A stretch of DNA of 14,757 nt from an uncultured Erysipelotrichaceae bacterium (GCA_902791085.1 CADAUN010000018.1:1-14757); one strand, 5' to 3'; positions 1 through 7,614 are shown, numbered from the stretch's first letter. The notes: generated from the sequence alone by a model not told the origin. A program made the numbers and translations.

Positions 1-797
1 TTTTCCATTTGTGCCGTATAGTTGGTGGACACAATTTCAGGGAAATTTTGTTCCAACGCTTCAGTCGTACGAACACCACGTTCGGTTGGCGTTAACACGC
101 CGCCTTTCGAAGTGACATAAGCCCGAGAACGATTCAATAACGTTTGAATCGTTGAGGCATAAGTCGACGGACGGCCAATGCCTTTTTCTTCCATTAATTT
201 TGTGACTTTCGCTTCCGTGTAGCGTGCAGGAGGAGTTGTGAACTTCTGTTCGGGATCCACTCCTTTCACCGCGTAAGAAACGCCTTCTTTTAACGGCGGA
301 AGTTGTTTTGCGTTGTTTTCGTCAGTTTCTCCGTAAAGCGCCGAATAACCAGGGAAAAGAGTGCGTGATCCGCTTACCCGGAACGTCAACCCGTTAGTTT
401 GGAAGAGCGCAGTGGTGACTTCGTCTACTTTTGGCGTCATTAAGGATGCCAAAGCGCGTTCATAAATCAATCGGTAAAGTTTGAGCTCGTCGGCCGTTAA
501 GTATGGCGCGACCGAATCAGGAGTTCTCGTGGCTGACGTAGGACGAATGGCTTCGTGAGCGTCTTGGATCCGCTCAGAAGTTTGCTTGGTCGGCTTGATA
601 TTGCCAAGATATTTCGGGCCAAACTTGCTTAAGAGATAAGGCTTAGCGTCATGTTCATAGAATTCTGGAGAAATGCGGGTGGAATCCGTACGCATATAGG
701 TGATTAAACCGACATGTTCGCCGTTTAAATCCAAACCTTCATAAAGGCGCTGAGCCAAGGATTGGGTCAATGCCGTAGGGAAATGGAACCGCGTATA
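1..797 (-). pseudogene. topA: DNA topoisomerase I, downstream part in shifted frame, cut by window edge
   Basis: My own minus-strand translation, in the frame one base later than the N-terminal piece, stays open from about 797 to the window edge. It reads ...SLAQRLYEGLDL..., then GLITYMRTDSTRIS with the catalytic tyrosine of type IA topoisomerases, then QDAHEAIRPTS, then TPPARYTEAKVTKLMEEKG and IGRPSTYASTIQTLL. These are standard TopA blocks in the correct order. The usual proline-[FY]-TTSTLQQ block that should join the two pieces is missing: about nine to ten residues are absent, and the frame changes there. No plausible independent start with a ribosome binding site is visible, so this is the rest of the same gene. 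The C-terminal zinc-finger region, if present, lies outside the window. Confidence 0.85.
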
Positions 798-1557
798 CAG
801 GATATTTTGAAGCAACACTCTTACGCGAGGTTGTTAAAGATACGATATCCATCGTCTTCCCGATGCGGGACAAAATGGCGTCCGCTTCGGCTTTCGAATG
901 AATTTCCACCGCGCGACCATCGACTTTGTCTAATGATACCAGCAAAGTCTTGCCGTCTCCTAAGTCCAAAGTCGCATCAATCGTCCAATATTCTTTGGGT
1001 TGAAATGCTTTGATTTCGCGATCGTTATCAACAATCAGTTTTAACGTTGCCGATTGCACACGCCCGGCGGAAGGAGAGCCAATTTTTCGTTGTAACAAAG
1101 TTGAAAGTTTAAAACCAATCACACGGTCATACATCCGCCGCGTTTCTTGAGATTCGACCAAATTCATATTAATGTGAGAAGGATGCTCTAACGCAGAAAG
1201 AATAGCAGGACGAGTGATTTCGTGGAACGCAAGGCGCTTGGTCGTGTCGACTGGCAAATTCAAGACGCGCGCTAAATGCCAAGCGATGGCTTCTCCTTCG
1301 CGGTCAGGGTCGGTTGCCAGAATCACTTCGTCCGCCTTTTTCGATTCTTCTTTTAATTTATGAACAATCTTTTCTTTGTCTTTGTTCACCACAAAGTCCG
1401 GTTGAAAACCATGTTCTACATCAATGCCTAATCCGCCTTTGCCATGTTTTGACAAATCGCAGATATGGCCTTGAGAGGCGACAACTTCATAATCTTTGCC
1501 CAAAAAAGAACCAATGGTCTGACATTTGTTCGGTGACTCCACAATCACAAGTTTCAT
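739..1557 (-). CDS. topA: DNA topoisomerase I, N-terminal part (frameshifted)
   Basis: Type IA topoisomerase, which relaxes negatively supercoiled DNA. This frame carries the Toprim domain: MKLVIVESP at residues 1-9 with the conserved Glu, and DPDREGEAIAWH near residue 83 with the acidic metal-binding residues. It then enters the following domain, with SAGRVQS near residue 165. I chose ATG 1557 over ATG 1563 because AGGGAGG then sits at normal spacing and the protein begins as in homologues. The match to TopA stops after ...ASKYP at about 800; the remaining ~20 residues look random and end at a TGA. Homology resumes in another frame (see the entry at 1-797). A good sigma-A-type promoter lies upstream. 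The family assignment is certain. Whether the break is real or an assembly error is not. Confidence 0.93.
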   Translation of the reverse strand: MKLVIVESPNKCQTIGSFLGKDYEVVASQGHICDLSKHGKGGLGIDVEHGFQPDFVVNKDKEKIVHKLKEESKKADEVILATDPDREGEAIAWHLARVLNLPVDTTKRLAFHEITRPAILSALEHPSHINMNLVESQETRRMYDRVIGFKLSTLLQRKIGSPSAGRVQSATLKLIVDNDREIKAFQPKEYWTIDATLDLGDGKTLLVSLDKVDGRAVEIHSKAEADAILSRIGKTMDIVSLTTSRKSVASKYPVYAVPFPYGIDPILGSAPL

Positions 1558-1589
1558 CTGCATCCTCCCTTTTTTCTCAGCGGAAGAAA

Positions 1590-1618
1590 ATATTAGTGGC
1601 CTCTATAGGCTTTGTCAA
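1590..1618 (-). promoter_or_regulatory. topA promoter
   Basis: On the minus strand TTGACA (1618-1613) and TAATAT (1595-1590) are separated by exactly 17 bases, a near-consensus sigma-A promoter about 30 bases upstream of the topA start. The spacer contains a short dyad, GCCT-4-AGGC (1599-1610), which could be an operator but is short enough to be chance. Confidence 0.8.
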
Positions 1619-1643
1619 AGGCAAAACGGTTTCCTTTTTTCCC

Positions 1644-1666
1644 TATAAATAATTACCTTATTTATA
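1644..1666. repeat. AT-rich inverted repeat between dprA and topA
   Basis: TATAAATAA (1644-1652) and TTATTTATA (1658-1666) form a perfect 9-bp dyad around a 5-base loop. On the minus strand it lies just after the dprA stop, but it is followed by GGGAAAAAAGG rather than a T-run, so it is not a textbook terminator. It may end or stabilise the dprA transcript, or simply reflect AT-rich spacer DNA. Confidence 0.5.
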
Positions 1667-1684
1667 AAGGAGAGAAAAAAATTT

Positions 1685-2428
1685 TTAACGCAAAAGTTCG
1701 AGGACGTCTTCCACGCTTTCCACAATCGGCGCTCCATCGCGAATCATACGATTACAAGCGCTCTCCTCGTCGGCATGGTAGGGAACGCAGGCAATATCTC
1801 GTCCAAAATCTAACGCATTACCGACCGTTAACAATGTCCCGCTATGCAAAGAGGCTTGCCCCACAATAGTGAGTTTGGATAAGCCTGCAATGATCCGATT
1901 CCGGGCAGGAAAATGCTCGCGCACCACTTTAACACCCGGCGGATATTCGGATAAGAGAAGCCCTTCTTTCACCAAACGATCATAAAGGCCTTGGTGAGAA
2001 GAAGGATAAGCGATGTCAATGCCACACCCTAATACCCCCACCGCTTTTCCGCCGTTATTTAATGCCGCTTCTGTCGCTACTCCATCGATTCCCTTTGCCA
2101 TCCCTGAGACGATGGTAAAGCCTTCTTTCGCAACGCCACCAGCCAGTTCTTTAGCCAGTTTCACGCCATATGGCGAGGCGTCGCGGCTTCCCACATAAGA
2201 CACGCAACGATTCATGTCTTGAATGCAAGTGATGTCTCCGCGATAAAAAAGAACAAACGGCGGCTTTGCGATACGTTTTAAGGATTCCGGATAAAGCGCG
2301 TCCACAAGCGTCACCGCAGAGCAAGGCAAATGATTCAGGCGATCTTCCACTTCCTCTATCTTCGCCGGTTTTCGTTGTTTAATCGTGTCATAAATCGATT
2401 CCCAATTGCCTTCAAAACGTAACGCCAA
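1685..2428 (-). CDS. dprA: DNA-processing protein DprA/Smf
   Basis: Rossmann-like protein that binds incoming single-stranded DNA during natural transformation and loads RecA. Visible blocks are SYVGSRDASPYG (about 77-88), SGMAKGIDGVATEAAL (108-123), GCGIDIAYP (134-142), EYPPG (161-165) and HFPARNRIIAGLS (172-184). The C-terminus ends at the Rossmann domain, with CNRMIRDGA and no added winged-helix domain. The first canonical start in frame is TTG 2428, used here. However, the reading frame is open and protein-like for 12 more codons upstream (ENQTAHKILVA). A strong AAGGGAGG sits at 2480-2473, 8 bases before an in-frame ACG at 2464, and not near TTG 2428. The true start may therefore be non-canonical, or the start codon may be miscalled. 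It lies between rnhB and topA, as in many Bacillota. Confidence 0.93.
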   Translation of the reverse strand: MALRFEGNWESIYDTIKQRKPAKIEEVEDRLNHLPCSAVTLVDALYPESLKRIAKPPFVLFYRGDITCIQDMNRCVSYVGSRDASPYGVKLAKELAGGVAKEGFTIVSGMAKGIDGVATEAALNNGGKAVGVLGCGIDIAYPSSHQGLYDRLVKEGLLLSEYPPGVKVVREHFPARNRIIAGLSKLTIVGQASLHSGTLLTVGNALDFGRDIACVPYHADEESACNRMIRDGAPIVESVEDVLELLR

Positions 2429-2476
2429 GGCAACAAGAATCTTGTGTGCTGTTTGGTTTTCCGTAACCTTTACCTC

Positions 2477-2501
2477 CCTTTTCTCTTATTAATAGAAAAG
2501 G
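2477..2501 (-). promoter_or_regulatory. hairpin overlapping the dprA ribosome binding site
   Basis: The arms CCTTTTCT and AGAAAAGG (minus-strand sense; 2501-2494 and 2484-2477) are perfect 8-bp complements around a 9-base loop. The downstream arm runs into the AAGGGAGG ribosome binding site of dprA, so folding would partly mask it. No T-run follows, which argues against a terminator. A role in limiting dprA translation is inference. Confidence 0.45.
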
Positions 2502-2527
2502 AAACGGGGAACCGGACAGAGAAAACG

Positions 2528-3145
2528 TTAGAAAAGAGATAATTGTTTTTGATAATAAGCGGCAATGGGGGCAAAACTCTTACGATGAACGTGCGGAATA
2601 GGCCCATATTTCGCAATCGCTTCAAGATGAGCTTTTGTCCCATAGCCTTTGTGTTTCGCAAAACCATATTGGGGATATTGACGGTCTAACTCTTCCATAT
2701 AATGGTCACGCGAAACTTTGGCTAAAATCGAGGCGGCGGCAACATTTAAACAATTCGCATCTCCTTTGACCATGGCGACTAACGGTACTTTTGTGGTCAA
2801 AGGCATCGCGTCGGTGATAACCATGTCATAAGGAACTTGGATCTTCGATAATGCGACTAGCATGCAACGTTTCGTTGCTTCGTAAATGTTGATTTCGTCA
2901 ATGATGTCTGCCGAAACAGAAGCGATGCCAAACCCCAACGCATTTTCTTGAATCAGAGAAAAGAGCTCTTCCCGTTTTTTCGCCGTTAATTTTTTGGAAT
3001 CGTTGATGTCTTCATTTTGAAAAGAAGCGTCAAAACAGACGGCTGCCGCGAACACCGGTCCTGCCAAGGGACCGCGTCCGGCCTCATCAACGCCAACGAT
3101 GACCTTGACGGAAGCGGAATAATATTCTCGTTCTTTGGTTAACAT
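2528..3145 (-). CDS. rnhB: Ribonuclease HII
   Basis: Endonuclease that cuts the RNA strand of RNA-DNA hybrids and removes single ribonucleotides from DNA. The family signature VGVDEAGRGPLAGPV is at about 17-31, DSKKLT at 49-54, ITDAM at 110-114 and KGDANCLNVAAASILAKVSRD at 127-147, followed by HKGYGTKAH. The four metal-binding acidic residues are all present (Asp20, Glu21, Asp112, Asp129 by alignment with family landmarks). Its 205 residues are a normal length without an N-terminal extension. ATG 3145 overlaps the end of rbgA by 7 bp and is preceded by AGAAGG at 7-base spacing, so the two genes are probably translationally coupled. The rbgA-rnhB pairing is conserved in Bacillota. Confidence 0.97.
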   Translation of the reverse strand: MLTKEREYYSASVKVIVGVDEAGRGPLAGPVFAAAVCFDASFQNEDINDSKKLTAKKREELFSLIQENALGFGIASVSADIIDEINIYEATKRCMLVALSKIQVPYDMVITDAMPLTTKVPLVAMVKGDANCLNVAAASILAKVSRDHYMEELDRQYPQYGFAKHKGYGTKAHLEAIAKYGPIPHVHRKSFAPIAAYYQKQLSLF

Positions 3146-4011
3146 GGAGCACCTTCTAAAGAAAGACGGCCAAGCAAACCATCTTGAAAATCTTTTAATA
3201 AGCCACGTCTGGCCTTGGAGAAATCGGGATTCCCTCCCGCGCTTAAATAGCCCATGCGTTTGGCTATTTTTTCATAAATCATCGTATCGGAAAGAGGCGT
3301 TACATCCGCAATGCCATAACGTTCTTCTAAACATGCGGGATAACGGCTTCGTAAAAGTGCTAACAAAGAATCCGCTAAAGCGTCTAAAGGAAGCACTTCT
3401 TCTTTGATTGATCCTAAGCAAGCCAAAAGAATGGCTTGTTCTTCGGAAGGGTAATTCATCGGCAAAATGCCAGGCGTATCGAGCAATACAAAATCTTGTG
3501 ACACTTTGACCCATTGTTCCGCGCGCGTCACACCGGGGCGATTCGCGGCCTTTGCCGCATTTCGACCCGCCAAATTGTTGATGAAGGTCGATTTTCCGAC
3601 ATTCGGAATTCCTAATACCAATAGACGTAACGGTTGTGGCTTCATGCCAATTTTTTGTTCTTTTTCCCGCTTTCTCGTGATCATCGAGGAGGCGCCAGTA
3701 AGTAAGTTACGGATGATTTTTTCGTGTTTTAAGTCGCTAGCTATTGCGTTCGTTTGATGAGATTGGTAATAAGACAGCCACGCTTCCGTTACTTTCGGGT
3801 CTGCACGGTCCAATTTGGATAATACCAATAGGTGTGGTTTTTCTCCTAACAAAGAAAGCAACATGGGATTCCGACTGGCGCTTGGTGCTCTCGCGTCAGC
3901 GATTTCCACCACCAAATCGGCGCTCTTCAAATAAGGCGCTAACGCGGCAAAAGCCTTGGCCATATGGCCAGGGAAATAATGGATGTTTTGACGTTGCTTT
4001 GGCGAATTCAT
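3139..4011 (-). CDS. rbgA: Ribosome biogenesis GTPase RbgA (YlqF)
   Basis: Circularly permuted GTPase needed for late 50S subunit assembly in Bacillus. The permuted motif order is visible: G4-type SKLD (65-68) comes before the P-loop GIPNVGKS (134-141), then a threonine-containing G2 region RPGVTR (158-163), then DTPG (178-181). The N-terminal FPGHMAKA (13-20) is the family hallmark. Length is 290 residues, close to the usual 280-290. I chose ATG 4011, which overlaps the lepB stop as ATGA; an in-frame TTG at 4029 would add six unsupported residues. It sits between lepB and rnhB, and the overlaps on both sides imply one transcript and coupled translation. Confidence 0.97.
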   Translation of the reverse strand: MNSPKQRQNIHYFPGHMAKAFAALAPYLKSADLVVEIADARAPSASRNPMLLSLLGEKPHLLVLSKLDRADPKVTEAWLSYYQSHQTNAIASDLKHEKIIRNLLTGASSMITRKREKEQKIGMKPQPLRLLVLGIPNVGKSTFINNLAGRNAAKAANRPGVTRAEQWVKVSQDFVLLDTPGILPMNYPSEEQAILLACLGSIKEEVLPLDALADSLLALLRSRYPACLEERYGIADVTPLSDTMIYEKIAKRMGYLSAGGNPDFSKARRGLLKDFQDGLLGRLSLEGAPC

Positions 4012-4910
4012 AATTCTTTTATCTTCCAAGGCATAACAATGCTATCCCATTTAATTTGCTCAGCGGGGCTATCCGTGGAATCGGAAGACGGCAAAGTATA
4101 CCAGCACTGGCTTGAGATGGCCACAACGCGACCTTGCAACGCATAAGAAGGAACCGCTCCTAATAAACGCGAATCACGGCTGGCTGATCGCTTTCGATTG
4201 TCTCCGCACAAAAAATATTCATCTTCTTTTAAAGTATAGGCGTTTGCTTCGCTCTTCGCATAACGCGATCCTTCGTTCGTTTCTCGCTTGACCGTCTCGT
4301 ACCAAGTCTTCGAATCTTGATCCCAAGGAACGATTTCCAAAAACGGTTGTTCAATGGTAACGAAAGAATCTGCTCCTATGGTTTTGACGTGTAATTCCCC
4401 TTCCTCATCAAAATATAACGTTTCTCCTGGCAATCCCACAATGCGCTTGATTTTTAAGTCCGCTGTCGAAGAAAGAGTCCGCGCTCCGTTGGTCTCGATA
4501 TAATCCGACGCATAATAAGTCACAACAATCGAAAAGCGTTCAAGACGAGAACGAAAATCACTTCGATTGTCCATAAATCCGCAATCGCAAAGATAAGTGC
4601 TTCCCGGTAAGGAAAAGTCACCCAACGAATAAATCGGCGTATCCGCATAAACCCGTTTCCCATTTTGATAAATTTCGGTGTTGCGATTTAAGGTCGGATA
4701 CATGGATTCGCCATTGACGTAAAACTTTTGATAACGGCCATAGTCATATGCCGTCTGAGCGACAAGAGCAAAAAAGGCAGCAAAGAAAATCACTAACAAC
4801 ACGCGCCCAATCCACGCCCAAATAGGATGAGAAAGATGCGGCGTTTCATTTTCCTTTTTTCCTAATGCTGGTAAGGAAGCATTTCCATTGATATCTAAAA
4901 TCTCGCTCAT
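4008..4910 (-). CDS. lepB: Signal peptidase I
   Basis: Membrane-bound serine/lysine protease that removes signal peptides from exported proteins. A cytoplasmic N-terminus of about 35 residues is followed by one membrane segment (about 36-55, IGRVLLVIFFAAFFALVAQ), so the catalytic domain faces outward. The nucleophile lies in VNGESMYPTL (Ser69), the general base in KIKRIVGLPGE (Lys155), and the conserved C-terminal box is GDNR (236-239) followed by SRDSR (244-248). At 300 residues it is longer than the smallest Gram-positive types, with extra sequence between the Lys box and GDNR. The start has no recognisable ribosome binding site; a possible -10 lies only 9 bases upstream, so the message could be nearly leaderless. 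It overlaps rbgA by 4 bp. Confidence 0.96.
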   Translation of the reverse strand: MSEILDINGNASLPALGKKENETPHLSHPIWAWIGRVLLVIFFAAFFALVAQTAYDYGRYQKFYVNGESMYPTLNRNTEIYQNGKRVYADTPIYSLGDFSLPGSTYLCDCGFMDNRSDFRSRLERFSIVVTYYASDYIETNGARTLSSTADLKIKRIVGLPGETLYFDEEGELHVKTIGADSFVTIEQPFLEIVPWDQDSKTWYETVKRETNEGSRYAKSEANAYTLKEDEYFLCGDNRKRSASRDSRLLGAVPSYALQGRVVAISSQCWYTLPSSDSTDSPAEQIKWDSIVMPWKIKEL

Positions 4911-4919
4911 ACGGCGCTT

Positions 4920-4948
4920 ATTATCGCTTATTTTTGTTTTCTTGTGTA
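4920..4948 (-). promoter_or_regulatory. possible lepB promoter giving a near-leaderless mRNA
   Basis: On the minus strand TACACA (4948-4943), a 17-base spacer and GATAAT (4925-4920) end 9 bases before the lepB ATG at 4910, so transcription would begin only 2-4 bases before the start codon. This fits the lack of a ribosome binding site. The -35 is imperfect, so it is tentative. Confidence 0.35.
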
Positions 4949-4957
4949 CTCTAGAGC

Positions 4958-4985
4958 AAAAAGAAAGGCCCCCGAGGGGCCCTTT
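4958..4985 (-). terminator. intrinsic terminator after rplS
   Basis: On the minus strand, about 30 bases past the rplS stop, AAAGG(G)CCCC and GGGGCCTTT form a GC-rich stem with one bulged G and a TCG loop, followed by CTTTTT. This separates rplS from lepB. Confidence 0.85.
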
Positions 4986-5015
4986 GTCACTTTGTGAATT
5001 GCACCGAGTGCAAAT

Positions 5016-5402
5016 TTATTTGGTTTCGGTTGCTTTAGCAGCAACAGGGGCAGCTGTTTTGCCTTCTTTAATACGAGCCGCTTTGCCAGCAAGTTGACGC
5101 ATATAGTGAATGCGAGCACGACGAACGCGACCGGTTTTGAGAATTTCGATTTTGGCAATCGCTGGAGAATGGACGGGGAAAATACGTTCCACGCCAATGC
5201 CGTCCGAGATTTTACGGACGATGAAAGTCTCACTGACGCCATGGCCACGACGTTGAATCACAACGCCGTCATAGTTTTGAATTCTTTCTTTTTTGTTTTC
5301 GATGATGCGGACAGAAACACGGACGGTGTCACCAGCTTTGAAAGCAGGAACATCGCTTTTGAGTTGAGAAGCCGTGACTTCTTCGACTAATTTTGAATTC
5401 AT
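5016..5402 (-). CDS. rplS: 50S ribosomal protein L19 (bL19)
   Basis: Ribosomal protein at the 30S-50S interface. Typical L19 sequence runs from PAFKAGDTVRVSVRI through RIQNYDGVVIQRRGHG, ETFIVRKISDGIGVERIFP, HSPAIAKIEILKTGRVRRA to the usual GKAARIKE, then a short alanine-rich tail. I chose ATG 5402 (MNSKLVEEV), not the in-frame upstream start at 5447, because AAGGAG lies 7 bases before it and the extra 15 residues would fall in the mRNA leader. The gene has its own promoter, leader and terminator, so it can be made far above its neighbours. In many bacteria it follows trmD directly; here the two are separated by an inversion and three inserted genes. Confidence 0.98.
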   Translation of the reverse strand: MNSKLVEEVTASQLKSDVPAFKAGDTVRVSVRIIENKKERIQNYDGVVIQRRGHGVSETFIVRKISDGIGVERIFPVHSPAIAKIEILKTGRVRRARIHYMRQLAGKAARIKEGKTAAPVAAKATETK

Positions 5403-5497
5403 TTCGGTACTCCTTATACAGTATGAATGGGTTCTCTTCAGGTTCACATTCCAAGTGACAGGAATGGCGGAGCATGCGTATCGTCCTAATGGACGCG
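5403..5497 (-). promoter_or_regulatory. rplS mRNA leader, candidate L19 autoregulatory leader
   Basis: About 95 bases separate the predicted transcription start from the rplS ATG. Two clean hairpins are visible: CGTCC-ATTA-GGACG (5495-5482) and CATTCC-8-GGAATG (5466-5447). A weaker TACT...AGTA pair places the AAGGAG ribosome binding site in its loop. L19 leaders that control rplS are known in low-GC Gram-positives; membership in that family is inferred from position and structure, not from a covariance model. Confidence 0.45.
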
Positions 5498-5503
5498 TCT
5501 AGT

Positions 5504-5532
5504 ATTCTACCGAGCCAAAACGCCATTGACAA
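5504..5532 (-). promoter_or_regulatory. rplS promoter
   Basis: TTGTCA (5532-5527), a 17-base spacer and TAGAAT (5509-5504) on the minus strand form a strong sigma-A-type promoter. It begins immediately after the sugar-kinase stop codon and would start transcription near 5497. Confidence 0.8.
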
Positions 5533-5538
5533 GGAAAA

Positions 5539-6456
5539 TCAAACGCGTTTTGCCACCTTTGTTAGGAAAGATTCGATTTCTTTTTGCGTCGGTAACCCAT
5601 CGCAAGCGCCATAGGCCAAAGTGCTTAAGGCACCAGCAGCATTGCTTTTTGCCAAAATGTGTCGCCATTCTTCATCCGAGAAAGTGGAAAAATCTTTTCC
5701 CTCTAGCGAAGACAAAAGAGTTCCATAAAAAGCATCCCCTGCTCCGGTAGTATCTAAAGGAGTGACGGGATAAGATGGAACGAAAAGGCGTTTCTCTTGA
5801 TAACGCATTTCGCTACCTTTCGCCCCATGGGTGATAAACACTCTTGCGTGAGAAAGAGAAGAAACATAGTCTTCCCCAAAAATCGCGACTTCTTCTTCGC
5901 TGAATTTCAGTAAATCTGCGAACGGAAGAAATTGACGATAAACAGCGACCGCTTCTTCTGAAGAAGCGTAAAGATCATCACGGTAATTCACATCGAAAGA
6001 AATCGTTTGCCCGCGCTTTTTCGCAGCCGCGATTTCGCGAGAAGCAAAATCTCTTCCTTCTGCCTTGGAAAACATCAAGGTTCCAAAGTGCAATAAGTCC
6101 GCGGTTAGAAATGCTTTAGGAAGCGGAGCAGGAAAGCAATAATCCGCCGTATGCTTACGAGTAAAGGAAAAGGAACGTTCGCCATGTTCCAAGCTGACCC
6201 ATGCTAAAGTCGTATTGCGATCAGGCAGAACAGAAAGCGCTAATTCGTCAAATCCTTGCGCTTTGGCAAAGGCTTCCAAATAATGTCCCATCATGTCATC
6301 CCCGACGGAGCCAAAAAAGCCGACTTTGGATCCTAGACGTTTGGCCGCCAAGGCAACGTTGAACGGGGCGCCACCGGCATGACGGGTAAAGGAAAGACCA
6401 TCGCTTGTTTCTTTGCCAGTTAAATCGACTAAGATTTCCCCAATGACGCCAAGCAT
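5539..6456 (-). CDS. PfkB-family carbohydrate kinase, likely fructokinase
   Basis: Ribokinase-fold sugar kinase that phosphorylates a sugar with ATP in the cytoplasm. The N-terminal substrate region reads GGAPFNVALAAKRLG (28-42), the form common in fructokinases. The C-terminal PfkB signature is DTTGAGDAFYG (235-245), with the catalytic aspartate at 241 and the anion hole before it. At 305 residues it is full length. ATG 6456 starts 3 bases after the mscS stop, with AAAGGG inside the end of mscS, so it is co-transcribed with the channel. No transporter, hydrolase or sugar regulator lies nearby, so the substrate is unproven; fructose is the best guess from the sequence style. Other PfkB sugars remain possible. 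Confidence 0.88.
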   Translation of the reverse strand: MLGVIGEILVDLTGKETSDGLSFTRHAGGAPFNVALAAKRLGSKVGFFGSVGDDMMGHYLEAFAKAQGFDELALSVLPDRNTTLAWVSLEHGERSFSFTRKHTADYCFPAPLPKAFLTADLLHFGTLMFSKAEGRDFASREIAAAKKRGQTISFDVNYRDDLYASSEEAVAVYRQFLPFADLLKFSEEEVAIFGEDYVSSLSHARVFITHGAKGSEMRYQEKRLFVPSYPVTPLDTTGAGDAFYGTLLSSLEGKDFSTFSDEEWRHILAKSNAAGALSTLAYGACDGLPTQKEIESFLTKVAKRV

Positions 6457-6459
6457 GGC

Positions 6460-7614
6460 TTATTTCCCTTTCAAAGTATCATCTAAACCTTTGACTTCAT
6501 CCGTCATCACATCTTTCGCATGATGCAAAAAAGCAAAACGTTCTTTTTCTGGCTCAGGAGGCAAAGCACGCATTTTTTCGATTGCTTCTGCGGAAAGTTT
6601 CTTCTGCGCTTCCGTGGTAGCTGGACGATTGACAGGATCTGGCTGATTGACGGTAATCTGCGGATAGACAAATTGAATGTCGTTTTGGATGAAAAGCAAC
6701 AGCAATTCGCGGTTTAAATCACGGGTTACTTGGAAACGATTGGCTTCCTTGCAATGGCAGATGACCAAATAAGAAACATCAGAGTCGCCAATTTCACTGA
6801 TTCCTTTGTAGGTTAAGGTGTCGGTAATTTGAGGAATTTTGGCTTGAATCTTTGGCAATGCGCGAAGCAGTAGGCCTTCCACACGGACGGGGTCTTCGTT
6901 ATAGCTCGCCGCCATCGATACAGTGACAAGGCTATCCATTCTAGAAAGATTCACCACCGTTGTGATAGAGGAATTATTGATGGCTTTAATGTTCCCTCCA
7001 GCATCGGTGATTTTCGTGCTTTTTAATCCGATGTCAGATACGGTGCCACGGAAACCATCGATAATCACAATGTCACCAACAGCAAAATAATCATCAAAGA
7101 CGATGAACAAACCAGCAACCACATCTTGGATTAATGTCTGACAGCCTAAGCCGATAATCAAGGTGACGATTCCTACGCCAGCAAGAATCGATTGCACGTC
7201 CACTCCCCATAATCCCAAAATGACGGCGATAGCGGCTAAAATAACCACATATTTCGTTAAAGAACGAATCAATGCGCCAATCGTGCGGCTTCTTCTTCCG
7301 TTGCCACTAAACAACCGCGTTAACAAATTGACCAAGAAGATCAATAAGAAAGAAACCGCAATCGTGACCACGGTGCCAACGATGGCAGAAGAAGATGCCG
7401 CGATATTTTTTCCGATGGTAACCCAGCCGTTACCCACTCCTTCTCCATAGAGTTTATCAGCCGCTTCCTCTTGCCCGAATGCACGTAAATTGGTAACGAA
7501 AACAATGACGAAAATCGAAATCAAAAAGAGCAAAATCGAAATCACATAACTCGCTTTTTGTCCGGTCGTCTTTCGCGACCACCAATCCGTCTTTTTTTCT
7601 TTTTGCTTCATCAT
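6460..7614 (-). CDS. mscS: MscS-family small-conductance mechanosensitive ion channel
   Basis: Membrane channel that opens under membrane tension to release solutes during osmotic down-shock. A basic N-terminus (1-20) is followed by membrane segments at about 21-43, 75-102 and 119-140, then the pore helix region 143-175 with glycine-rich AGVGIVTLIIGLG. Right after it comes the family signature FDDYFAVGDIVIIDGFRGTV (173-192) and the beta-domain sequence INNSSITTVVNLSR. The cytoplasmic domain ends in a charged tail to residue 384, a little longer than minimal MscS. The start overlaps the upstream membrane-protein gene as ATGA, with AAAGGAG well placed; a second ATG follows directly and could equally be used. 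The gene symbol denotes the family rather than strict orthology. Confidence 0.93.
   Translation of the reverse strand: MMKQKEKKTDWWSRKTTGQKASYVISILLFLISIFVIVFVTNLRAFGQEEAADKLYGEGVGNGWVTIGKNIAASSSAIVGTVVTIAVSFLLIFLVNLLTRLFSGNGRRSRTIGALIRSLTKYVVILAAIAVILGLWGVDVQSILAGVGIVTLIIGLGCQTLIQDVVAGLFIVFDDYFAVGDIVIIDGFRGTVSDIGLKSTKITDAGGNIKAINNSSITTVVNLSRMDSLVTVSMAASYNEDPVRVEGLLLRALPKIQAKIPQITDTLTYKGISEIGDSDVSYLVICHCKEANRFQVTRDLNRELLLLFIQNDIQFVYPQITVNQPDPVNRPATTEAQKKLSAEAIEKMRALPPEPEKERFAFLHHAKDVMTDEVKGLDDTLKGK

Noticed and set aside
739..797. Programmed frameshift in topA
   Set aside because: A slippery site would keep all conserved residues, but the STLQQ block is absent, so a deletion or assembly error fits better.
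762..1013. Plus-strand open frame over topA
   Set aside because: It lies opposite clear TopA sequence, has no recognisable domain or ribosome binding site, and is an antisense shadow.
2470..2667. Minus-strand frame overlapping the end of rnhB
   Set aside because: It reads through the rnhB C-terminus in another frame and shows no protein-like features.
4928..5248. Minus-strand frame across rplS and its terminator
   Set aside because: It overlaps conserved L19 sequence in the wrong frame and runs through a GC-rich terminator.
5329..5532. Minus-strand frame in the rplS leader
   Set aside because: It overlaps the rplS promoter, leader and 5' coding region and has no homology signal.
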